Origin: Deltaproteobacteria bacterium
GTDB taxonomy: Bacteria; Desulfobacterota; SM23-61
NCBI GenBank assembly: GCA_026388915.1
Contig: JAPLIW010000140.1
Location: forward strand, 1-6,000
Direction of reading: 5' to 3'
DNA: 6,000 nucleotides
The notes beneath the pieces were generated by a model, which saw only the letters and a program-made list of their open reading frames with translations, did not search any database and had not been told where the DNA came from. Every line of letters starts with the position of its first letter. Position 1 is the first letter of the stretch. A program made the translations under genes and the position numbers. Of this stretch, positions 1 to 4,984 are shown in pieces.

Positions 1-75
1 CTGGGAGTGCTCTACAAGAAGAGCATGGATTTCACGGTGGCCACCCAGCATCTGTCCAGAGGGGCCAGGAACTAG
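1..75 (+). CDS. C-terminal tail of an unidentified protein (partial)
   Basis: Frame 1 reads 24 sense codons from the window edge and ends at TAG (73-75). The peptide contains VLYKKSMDFTVATQH and ends in SRGARN. Codons are mostly G/C-ending and resemble those of the other genes here, whereas the other two plus-strand frames give less protein-like peptides. I do not recognise the family from so short a tail. It lies on the same strand as the VWA gene, 202 bp upstream of it, and the AT-rich palindrome lies between them, so co-transcription is possible but unproven. I see no convincing terminator after the stop. The sense of the frame is an inference from codon style only. Confidence 0.5.
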   Translation: MGVLYKKSMDFTVATQHLSRGARN

Positions 76-152
76 GGGTTAGGCGAGGTCTTCACGGGAT
101 GGGGCGAAGTCGTCTTCATTTTTGGGGGCCAGTCCCTGAAAATTCGAAGCAC

Positions 153-263
153 GAATATCGAGATCCGAAACAAACCTAAAATTCGAAATTTCAAAACGAG
201 GCACAATATGAAGTTTCTTGTTTTGAATTTTGGTCATTTGAATTTGCTTCGGATTTCGGATTT
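153..263. repeat. AT-rich imperfect palindrome (dispersed-repeat type)
   Basis: The left arm (153-197) and right arm (220-263) are imperfect reverse complements of about 44 bp, separated by a 22-base centre (198-219). The best matching blocks are ATCCGAAACAAA (163-174) against TTTGCTTCGGAT (243-254), 11 of 12 bases paired, and the perfect inner CAAAAC (192-197) / GTTTTG (220-225). Composition is AT-rich, full of TTCGAA/TTTGAA-like words, and unlike the flanking coding DNA. Similar AT-rich palindromes recur between genes in many environmental bacterial genomes, from memory and not checked. The right arm ends just before the ribosome-binding site of the VWA gene, so if transcribed it would fold in that gene's leader. 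Confidence 0.7.
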
Positions 264-265
264 AA

Positions 266-270
266 TGAGG
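266..270 (+). promoter_or_regulatory. Ribosome-binding site deciding the TTG start of the VWA gene
   Basis: TGAGG lies 7 bases before TTG at 278. The TGA inside it (266-268) is also the in-frame stop upstream of the gene, so TTG 278 is the first possible start in this frame. The nearby ATG at 265-267 is in another frame that stops within a dozen codons. Confidence 0.65.
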
Positions 271-277
271 TTTTCCT

Positions 278-1471
278 TTGTTTGTCAACTTCTTCTATAA
301 ACTCCGCGAAGTGGGCATTCCCGCCACGCCTACTTCCTTCCTCCGTCTCCAGAAAGCCATGCGTCTGGGGCTGATCACCTCCCTGGAGGATTTTTACATC
401 TCCGCCCGGGCCATTCTGGTCAAAAGCGAACGGTATTTCGACCTCTACGACCAGGTCTTCGCGCATTACTTCAAAGGGATGGACCTTCCCGACCCGGAAG
501 GGATCGACCTGGACGAGGCGGCCAGGATGCTCCTGGAGCAATGGCTGCGGAACCCCGAAGAAGTCGCTCAGGCCCTGGGTGTGGACCCGGAGGAACTGCT
601 GAAACTGAGCCCCCAGGAGCTCATCGAATATTTCCTGAAACGGCTGAAGGACCAGACCGAAGCCCACCATGGCGGCAACAAGTGGATCGGAACCCGCGGC
701 ACGTCTCCCGTCGGCCACTCCGGACACCACCCCGGCGGAATGCGTGTGGGCGGAGCGTCGATGAACAAGAGCGCGGTCAAGGTGGCCATGGACCGGCGCT
801 ACCGCGACTATTCTATGCAGGGTCTCCTGACTCAATCGCAGATCGGGGAAGCGCTGAAACGGCTGCGCCACATGGTCCCCTTCGGCCCCAAGGACCGGGT
901 CAACATCGATGAAACCATCTACGAGACCATACGCAACGCCGGGGAGATCGAAATCGTCTTCGACCGCAGCCTCCGGGACCGCCTCAAAGTCGTTTTAATG
1001 ATCGACAACGGCGGCTGGTCCATGGACCCCTTTGTGGACGTGGTCCAGGTTTTGTTCGATTACTCCCGGAACCAGTTCAAAGACCTCAAGACCTATTACT
1101 TCCACAACACGATCTATGATTATGTCTGGGCCGACCCTCCGCGCCGGCGCAAGCCGAAGAAGGTGGAAGAGTTCGCCCGTCTGGATCCCGATACCCGGTT
1201 GGTCATCGTCGGGGACGCCAGCATGGCCCCCTACGAGCTCATGGCCACGGACGGCTCCATTCACATCGAAGAGCGGAACCTGATCTCCTCCATCGACCGC
1301 CTCCGCTTCCTGGCCAAGAATTTCCGCCACACCGCCTGGTTCAACCCCCGGGTGGAGATGGAGTGGCACTACGTCCGCACCCTCCAGACCATCCGCATGA
1401 TCTTCCCCATGTTCGAGCTCACCCTGGACGGCCTGGAGAAAGCCGTCCGGCACCTAATGAAAAACAACTGA
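278..1471 (+). CDS. VWA domain protein, CoxE-like
   Basis: This 397-residue protein is of the CoxE-like VWA type, usually the partner of a MoxR AAA+ ATPase in chaperone-like maturation or remodelling of client proteins. No signal peptide or membrane segment is visible, so it is probably cytoplasmic. The N-terminus (FFYKLREVGIP, residues 5-15) is typical of the family and supports the TTG start. Residues 1-125 look helical. A His/Gly-rich linker spans about 129-160 (HHGG, GHSGHHPGG). The VWA core begins near 236 with VVLMIDNGGWSMDP (238-251), where the metal site should be. VGDASM (311-316) gives the third-loop Asp313, and AWFNP (353-357) resembles the CoxE-family strand ending. The first MIDAS loop reads D-N-G-G-W-S rather than DxSxS, so metal binding may be altered. 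The gene is convergent with the aminotransferase. Family assignment is firm; the client is unknown. Confidence 0.9.
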   Translation: MFVNFFYKLREVGIPATPTSFLRLQKAMRLGLITSLEDFYISARAILVKSERYFDLYDQVFAHYFKGMDLPDPEGIDLDEAARMLLEQWLRNPEEVAQALGVDPEELLKLSPQELIEYFLKRLKDQTEAHHGGNKWIGTRGTSPVGHSGHHPGGMRVGGASMNKSAVKVAMDRRYRDYSMQGLLTQSQIGEALKRLRHMVPFGPKDRVNIDETIYETIRNAGEIEIVFDRSLRDRLKVVLMIDNGGWSMDPFVDVVQVLFDYSRNQFKDLKTYYFHNTIYDYVWADPPRRRKPKKVEEFARLDPDTRLVIVGDASMAPYELMATDGSIHIEERNLISSIDRLRFLAKNFRHTAWFNPRVEMEWHYVRTLQTIRMIFPMFELTLDGLEKAVRHLMKNN

Positions 1472-1613
1472 TATCCCTCGCCGAGCCCGCAGAGTTATAA
1501 TCCAGAAAATAGGTTGATTTGAGAGAAAAGGCGGGATATCCGCTCATCCCGATACAGCAGGCGAGTTGACCTTGAAATATTCTATGGGAATGAACGGACC
1601 TGCCCCCTTCACG
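1472..1613. other. Convergent intergenic spacer
   Basis: This 142-bp spacer separates the 3' ends of the VWA gene (plus) and the aminotransferase gene (minus). No gene-like frame stands out. It holds one hairpin that reads best as a minus-strand terminator (1521-1551). No T-tract hairpin follows the VWA stop on the plus strand. The part nearest the aminotransferase stop contains GGACCTGCCCCC (about 1597-1608), a word reminiscent of short dispersed repeats in related genomes (memory only). Confidence 0.6.
1521..1551 (-). terminator. Candidate intrinsic terminator of the aminotransferase gene
   Basis: Read on the minus strand, CGGGAT (1551-1546) pairs with ATCCCG (1537-1532) across an 8-base loop and is followed by CCTTTTCTCTC. 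The 6-bp stem with four G/C pairs and the T-rich tail fit a modest Rho-independent terminator about 60 bases after the aminotransferase stop. The T-tract is interrupted and the stem is short, so this is tentative. On the plus strand the same hairpin has no T-tract. Confidence 0.4.
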
Positions 1614-2753
1614 CTACTTCAAATCCTCCAGGGCCTTTTCCAATCTCTTCATCCCTTCTTCGATCTCCTCCACCGATGTGGCGAAGGACAGGCGGATGTG
1701 GTTCTGTCCTTTCTCGCCGAACTCCGTCCCGCTCCGCACCAACAGGCCACGTTCCGCCAGGTAATGGGTGAGATCCTTGCTGTTCATGGAATGGGTATAC
1801 CGGGGGAAGAAGTAAAAGGCCCCCTCGCAGGGGCGGGGGATGATCCCGTCGATCTTTCTCAGCGCCTGATCGACTATCTTTCTCCTCCGGTCGAACTGGG
1901 AAACCATCTGGGCCACGCAGTCCTGCGGCCCCTGAAGCGCGGCCAGGCAGGCTTTCTGCAAGGGGACGCTGACGCAGGTCACCATGGCCCGGTGAAAATG
2001 GACCAGGCTTTTGATGGCTTCAACCCCCGCAACCACATACCCTACTCTCCAGCCGGTCATGGCGTAGGTCTTGGAGAAGCTGTTCAGGAGGATGGACCGG
2101 TCTTTCGCTTCTTCCACCTGGCAGACGGAAAAATGCCGGGCCCCGTCGTATAACAGTTTGTGGTACACCTCGTCCACGACGATCAAGAGATTGTGTTCCA
2201 GCGCCACCCGGGCCAGCCCCCGAATTTCATCTTCCCGCAGGAGGGCGGCGGTGGGATTGCTGGGGTTGGCCATGAAAATGATCTTGGTCCGCTCCGCGAT
2301 CTTTGGCCGCAAAAGGTCAAAATCGATGTGAAAATCTTCCTTCAGGGGAACAGCAACCGGCCGGCCACCGAACAGGGTGACGGACACCGCGTAGGCAGAA
2401 TAGCCCGGGTCGAAGACCAGCGCCTCGTCCCCCGGGTTGAGATAGGTGGCGCAGATGACGTTGATCGCCTCGATCCCGCCCACGGTCACCAGGACGTTCT
2501 CGGGGATCTTCTTGACGCCACAATCCCTTGCCAGGCCGGCGCAGATCGCTTCCCTCAGGTCCTCTTCCCCAAAGGCGTTCCCGTAATGGGTGAAATTGTC
2601 CCTCATGGCTTTCAGGGCCGCCTCCTGGATATGCGGGGGTGTGGGAAAATCCGGGTCCCCCAGATCCATGCGGATGGCCCCCTTGGGGATTGCAATTTTC
2701 CGCTGAGAACGTTCCGACCCTTGTATCTTCTTCACTCTTTCGGCGATTTCCAC
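1614..2753 (-). CDS. Class I/II PLP-dependent aminotransferase
   Basis: This 379-residue fold-type I aminotransferase has a normal length for the aspartate-aminotransferase superfamily. It moves an amino group between an amino acid and a 2-oxo acid, using PLP, in the cytoplasm. Visible residues: Tyr57 in THYGNAFGEEDLREAI; NPSNPT (163-168); Asp194 and Tyr197 in VVDEVYHKL, which contact the PLP ring; the Schiff-base Lys228 in NSFSKTYAMTGWRVGY; Arg236, which contacts the phosphate; and Arg354 in IRLSF, which binds the substrate carboxylate. The usual Gly after NPT is Ala169 here. The start is GTG, the first start codon after an upstream in-frame TGA, with a strong AGGAG 9 bases away. Substrate is not predictable; aspartate-, alanine- or aromatic-type are all open. 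It is separated from the acyl-CoA dehydrogenase gene by 419 bp of repeat-filled DNA. Confidence 0.92.
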   Translation of the reverse strand: MEIAERVKKIQGSERSQRKIAIPKGAIRMDLGDPDFPTPPHIQEAALKAMRDNFTHYGNAFGEEDLREAICAGLARDCGVKKIPENVLVTVGGIEAINVICATYLNPGDEALVFDPGYSAYAVSVTLFGGRPVAVPLKEDFHIDFDLLRPKIAERTKIIFMANPSNPTAALLREDEIRGLARVALEHNLLIVVDEVYHKLLYDGARHFSVCQVEEAKDRSILLNSFSKTYAMTGWRVGYVVAGVEAIKSLVHFHRAMVTCVSVPLQKACLAALQGPQDCVAQMVSQFDRRRKIVDQALRKIDGIIPRPCEGAFYFFPRYTHSMNSKDLTHYLAERGLLVRSGTEFGEKGQNHIRLSFATSVEEIEEGMKRLEKALEDLK

Positions 2754-2761
2754 TTTATTCT

Positions 2762-2768
2762 TCTCCTC
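2762..2768 (-). promoter_or_regulatory. Ribosome-binding site of the aminotransferase (GTG start)
   Basis: Minus-strand GAGGAGA lies 8-9 bases before the GTG at 2753-2751. No ATG, GTG or TTG occurs in frame between this GTG and the TGA stop upstream, so the GTG start is well supported. Confidence 0.75.
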
Positions 2769-2811
2769 GAAATCCCTTAGCGGGTTATCGTTATTCTTTT
2801 TATTATTGCTT

Positions 2812-2851
2812 CATCCGTGTTTATTCGTGTCCCATTAAGTCTTTTGTCTTT
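2812..2851 (+). repeat. ATCCGTGT-type repeat, left copy
   Basis: Two 10-base units, CATCCGTGTT and TATTCGTGTC, are followed by CCATTAAGTCTTTTG. This matches the arrangement of the copy at 3081-3130 (units, then CCAATAAAATTCTTTGG) in the same orientation, with a few substitutions. It lies inside the probable leader of the aminotransferase mRNA. Confidence 0.6.
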
Positions 2852-2863
2852 AATTCTTTTGCG

Positions 2864-2892
2864 AATAGAAAATCTGTCCTACTTACGTTCAA
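2864..2892 (-). promoter_or_regulatory. Candidate sigma70 promoter for the aminotransferase
   Basis: On the minus strand TTGAAC (2892-2887) and TCTATT (2869-2864) are 17 bp apart, close to the -35/-10 consensus (4 of 6 matches in the -10). It would give a leader of about 100 bases that includes the left ATCCGTGT-type repeat. The region is AT-rich, so chance matches are likely. Confidence 0.35.
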
Positions 2893-2938
2893 ACTCTCTA
2901 AATTTTGTTAACCATATTTGGGTGGGAAACGCGTCTCT

Positions 2939-2988
2939 GAAATCCCCCCCACCCCCCCTTTAGAAAAGGGGGGCGAAGGGGGGATTTC
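2939..2988. repeat. C/G-tract inverted repeat (long hairpin)
   Basis: The outer stem pairs GAAATCCCCCC (2939-2949) with GGGGGGATTTC (2978-2988), 11 perfect base pairs. After a small internal bulge (2950-2952 against 2974-2977), the inner stem pairs CCCCCCTTT (2953-2961) with AAAGGGGGG (2965-2973), 9 perfect pairs around a 3-base loop. This C6/G6 double-stem layout matches a dispersed intergenic palindrome I remember from several delta-proteobacterial and other genomes. Either transcribed strand would fold very stably, so it could stall or end transcription arriving from the acyl-CoA dehydrogenase gene, or protect RNA ends. No U-tract follows on the minus strand. Confidence 0.8.
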
Positions 2989-3080
2989 TGGGATTGCCTG
3001 GCTGTAAGAATCAGCCTTATGGACCGGGGTTTTGCTGGGTATAGGACTGTCTTTCCGTTTCTGTTTTTTTCTTCAGGAAT

Positions 3081-3130
3081 GATCCGTGTGTATCCGTGTT
3101 CATCCGTGTCCCAATAAAATTCTTTGGTTG
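3081..3130 (+). repeat. ATCCGTGT tandem repeat, right copy
   Basis: Three consecutive 10-base units share the core ATCCGTGT: GATCCGTGTG (3081-3090), TATCCGTGTT (3091-3100) and CATCCGTGTC (3101-3110). CCAATAAAATTCTTTGG follows and resembles the tail of the left copy at 2831-2846. A degenerate unit, TATCTGTGTC, sits at 3151-3160. Confidence 0.7.
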
Positions 3131-3142
3131 CGGCTCTGCCGC
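3130..3142 (-). terminator. Weak hairpin downstream of the acyl-CoA dehydrogenase gene
   Basis: GCGGC (3130-3134) pairs with GCCGC (3138-3142) across a 3-base loop, about 30 bases past the acyl-CoA dehydrogenase stop on the minus strand. Minus-strand sequence after it is A-rich then AATTTTATT, without a proper T-tract directly behind the stem. It may instead be part of the neighbouring dispersed repeat. Confidence 0.25.
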
Positions 3143-3172
3143 GCTAAGTTTATCTGTGTCTCCTGATTTTTT

Positions 3173-4894
3173 TTAATCATTCATTCGATAAGCTCCCGCC
3201 AGGGCGAACACTTGATCTTTCCAGATCCGCTCGAAGCGGGCCGTGTCGGGCACCGGTCTCATGATCATTTTCATGCAGATGTCCATCTGCTTCGGCGTGC
3301 TGCTCGTCTTCGAATAAAGCTGCAGGGCGTACTTGGAGAAGTCCCGCACCAGGGCGTCGAAGATCTGGTCCAGGAGGTCGTCGGAGATCTCCTCCCGGTT
3401 CAGGTTCCGGAATTCAATGAGCAGCTGCCCGTAGGCGACGAGGGTGAAGAGTTCTCCCAGAGTCAGGAGGAAGTCGATATCCTTGGCCTGCTCCCCGGCG
3501 GCCGCCGCGTCGCCCGCCGAAGCGACAAGGAAATTCTTCAAAACCTCGATCTGCTTTTTGAAGAGGTTGACATTGGGCAGGTCCACGCTCCGGTAGGCAA
3601 GGTTGTAGTCGTGGAACTGGATCTTGCCCAGCCCTTTCGTGGGCCCCTGGTTGAAGAGGACATCATCGTTTTTCCGCTCCGCCACTCGGGGAATCTCGGG
3701 GAACTGACCGGGAGCGAAGAAGTAATTGCGCATGAACTTGATGATGAGCGCCATGTTGACGTGAACGGTCCCTTCCAGCTTGGGCAGCGCCCGAATGTCA
3801 CGGGTGGCGATCTCGAAGTAGGTGTCCTTCTCGAACCCCTTCGCCGCGATGACGTCCCAGAGGAGGTTGATCACCTCCTCCCCCTGGGTGGTGACCTTCA
3901 TCTTCACCATGGGGTTGTAGAGAAGGTAGCGCCGGTCCTGCGCAGATGCGGTGCGCATGTAGTCGGAGGCGCGCAGGGCGAAGGCCTTCATGGCCACCAA
4001 CCGGCAGTAGGCGTCGGTGAAGAGCTGCTTGATGTGGGGGAAATCGGTGACGTGCTTCCCGTAGAGCACGCGATTGGAGGCAGGGTTGATCGCTTCATAG
4101 AAGGCGTGGGTGCAGATCCCGATGGAGGCCCAGCCCAGATTGTATTTCCCCACGTTCACCGTGTTGAGCGCCGCGTCCCACGCGTCCTGCCCCCTGGAAA
4201 GGATGTCGCTTTCGTAAATGGGGTAGTCGTGGAGGGCATACTCAGCCACATAGGACTGCACATTGACGATGTTCTTCACGCATTCGTATTTCCCGTGAGT
4301 TGTCCCCACCACGAAGAAGACAAAGTCTCCGGAATCGGCCATCTTCCCCAAAGTGGACACCAGGGCCGCCTTGTTGGCGTTGCCGATGTAGTACTTCCGG
4401 CCGTTGGCCCGATAAGTTCCGTCTCCCTGGGGCATTAGCTTCATTTCGGTGGAGTAAATATCGGCGCCGTGTTCCTTTTCGGAAAGCCCGAAGGCAAAGA
4501 TGCCCCCCTCCCTCAGGAGACGGGCGGTCTTTTTCTTCGCTTCTTCATTGTTGCTCATCCAGATCGGGCCGAGGCCCAGGATGGAGACCTGCCAGGTGTA
4601 CCAGTAATGGAGGGCGTAAAAGGCCAGGATCTCGTTGAACTCGCAGTTACGCCAGGTGTCCCAGCGGTAGTCCGGGTCCTCCAAACCGTAAGTCGATGGG
4701 GTGAGGAGGGCGGCAAAGATCTTCTCCCTCTTCACGAAGTCCAGGAAATCCGCGTACCACACCCTTTCTTGATCATCGGCTTTGAGTTTCCCCTTGCCCT
4801 TGGTCTCGAAGAAATCGATAGTCTTGAGCATGATGTCGCGCGACTTCTTGTCCGGGTAGTACCGGTTATGCTTCTTGGGGTTGAGCAGGATCAT
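3173..4894 (-). CDS. Acyl-CoA dehydrogenase family protein (long form)
   Basis: This 573-residue FAD-dependent acyl-CoA dehydrogenase is longer than the roughly 380-400 residues of the short-chain/medium-chain type. It should oxidise an acyl-CoA to the 2-enoyl-CoA, as in beta-oxidation or amino/organic acid breakdown. FGLSEKEHGAD (135-145) matches the FAD/substrate-binding stretch (FALTEPxAGSD in classic members). The catalytic base is probably Glu374 in LPKLEGTVHVN (370-380), equivalent to the YEGT glutamate. An extra C-terminal helical region of about 150 residues follows. No signal peptide or membrane helix is seen. The ATG start has AAAGGAGG 6 bases upstream. Highly conserved-looking stretches (SYVAEYALHDYPI, DVIAAKGFEKDTYFE) recall long acyl-CoA dehydrogenases of actinobacteria, so ancient transfer is possible (memory, unchecked). 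Substrate is unknown. Confidence 0.92.
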   Translation of the reverse strand: MILLNPKKHNRYYPDKKSRDIMLKTIDFFETKGKGKLKADDQERVWYADFLDFVKREKIFAALLTPSTYGLEDPDYRWDTWRNCEFNEILAFYALHYWYTWQVSILGLGPIWMSNNEEAKKKTARLLREGGIFAFGLSEKEHGADIYSTEMKLMPQGDGTYRANGRKYYIGNANKAALVSTLGKMADSGDFVFFVVGTTHGKYECVKNIVNVQSYVAEYALHDYPIYESDILSRGQDAWDAALNTVNVGKYNLGWASIGICTHAFYEAINPASNRVLYGKHVTDFPHIKQLFTDAYCRLVAMKAFALRASDYMRTASAQDRRYLLYNPMVKMKVTTQGEEVINLLWDVIAAKGFEKDTYFEIATRDIRALPKLEGTVHVNMALIIKFMRNYFFAPGQFPEIPRVAERKNDDVLFNQGPTKGLGKIQFHDYNLAYRSVDLPNVNLFKKQIEVLKNFLVASAGDAAAAGEQAKDIDFLLTLGELFTLVAYGQLLIEFRNLNREEISDDLLDQIFDALVRDFSKYALQLYSKTSSTPKQMDICMKMIMRPVPDTARFERIWKDQVFALAGAYRMND

Positions 4895-4984
4895 GTCTGC
4901 CCTCCTTTCGGATTACAAGAAAATCACCCTATTGAGCCGACGATACCGAAAGCCACCTGGTAATGTCAACAGGAATGGGTAACT
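4895..4984. other. Spacer between the ATPase and acyl-CoA dehydrogenase genes
   Basis: This 90-bp spacer separates two minus-strand genes. It carries a good promoter candidate and a strong ribosome-binding site (AAAGGAGG, 4908-4901). A 7-base inverted repeat, CTTTCGG (4905-4911) and CCGAAAG (4946-4952), spans from the ribosome-binding site into the promoter spacer. No terminator for the ATPase gene is visible. Confidence 0.6.
4940..4969 (-). promoter_or_regulatory. Candidate sigma70 promoter for the acyl-CoA dehydrogenase
   Basis: On the minus strand a perfect -35 TTGACA (4969-4964) is followed after 18 bp by TATCGT (4945-4940), 4 of 6 matches to TATAAT. Transcription would begin near 4933 and give a leader of about 40 bases ending at the strong ribosome-binding site. 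The -35 box starts 16 bases past the ATPase stop codon. This suggests that the dehydrogenase can be transcribed apart from the ATPase gene. Confidence 0.55.

Larger units (their letters stand above)
2754..3172. other. 419-bp repeat-rich intergenic spacer
   Basis: This spacer lies between the 3' end of the acyl-CoA dehydrogenase gene and the 5' end of the aminotransferase gene, both on the minus strand. It is AT-rich with T-runs and shows no convincing gene on either strand. It contains two same-direction copies of an ATCCGTGT-type repeat (2812-2851 and 3081-3130), a C/G-tract hairpin (2939-2988), a small GC hairpin (3130-3142), a minor 5-bp hairpin (GGCTG 3000-3004 with CAGCC 3012-3016), and a promoter candidate for the aminotransferase (2864-2892). 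Confidence 0.8.

Noticed and set aside
191..871. 226-codon minus-strand frame opposite the start of the VWA gene
   Set aside because: It overlaps a recognisable VWA gene, shows no motif, and its end lies in the AT-rich palindrome.
1565..1613. TTGACC at 1565 as a plus-strand promoter
   Set aside because: No matching -10 at a suitable distance, and no plus-strand gene follows; the next gene is convergent.
2160..2780. Plus-strand frame opposite the aminotransferase gene
   Set aside because: The minus strand encodes all PLP-aminotransferase motifs here; the plus-strand peptide shows no family features.
2639..2911. 90-codon plus-strand frame reaching into the spacer
   Set aside because: The first part is antisense to the aminotransferase start, and the rest is AT-rich repeat DNA with no ribosome-binding site or protein-like pattern.
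2812..3160. Possible CRISPR array from repeated ATCCGTGT words
   Set aside because: The units are only 10 bases, directly adjacent rather than separated by unique spacers, and there are no cas genes in the window.
3212..4438. 408-codon plus-strand reading frame opposite the acyl-CoA dehydrogenase gene
   Set aside because: It is the mirror of a well-recognised enzyme gene; its peptide is rich in His, Val, Gly and Glu with no domain, as expected for an antisense shadow in GC-rich DNA.
4469..4963. 164-codon plus-strand frame across the dehydrogenase start and its upstream spacer
   Set aside because: It covers the promoter and ribosome-binding site of a well-supported minus-strand gene and has no recognisable motif.
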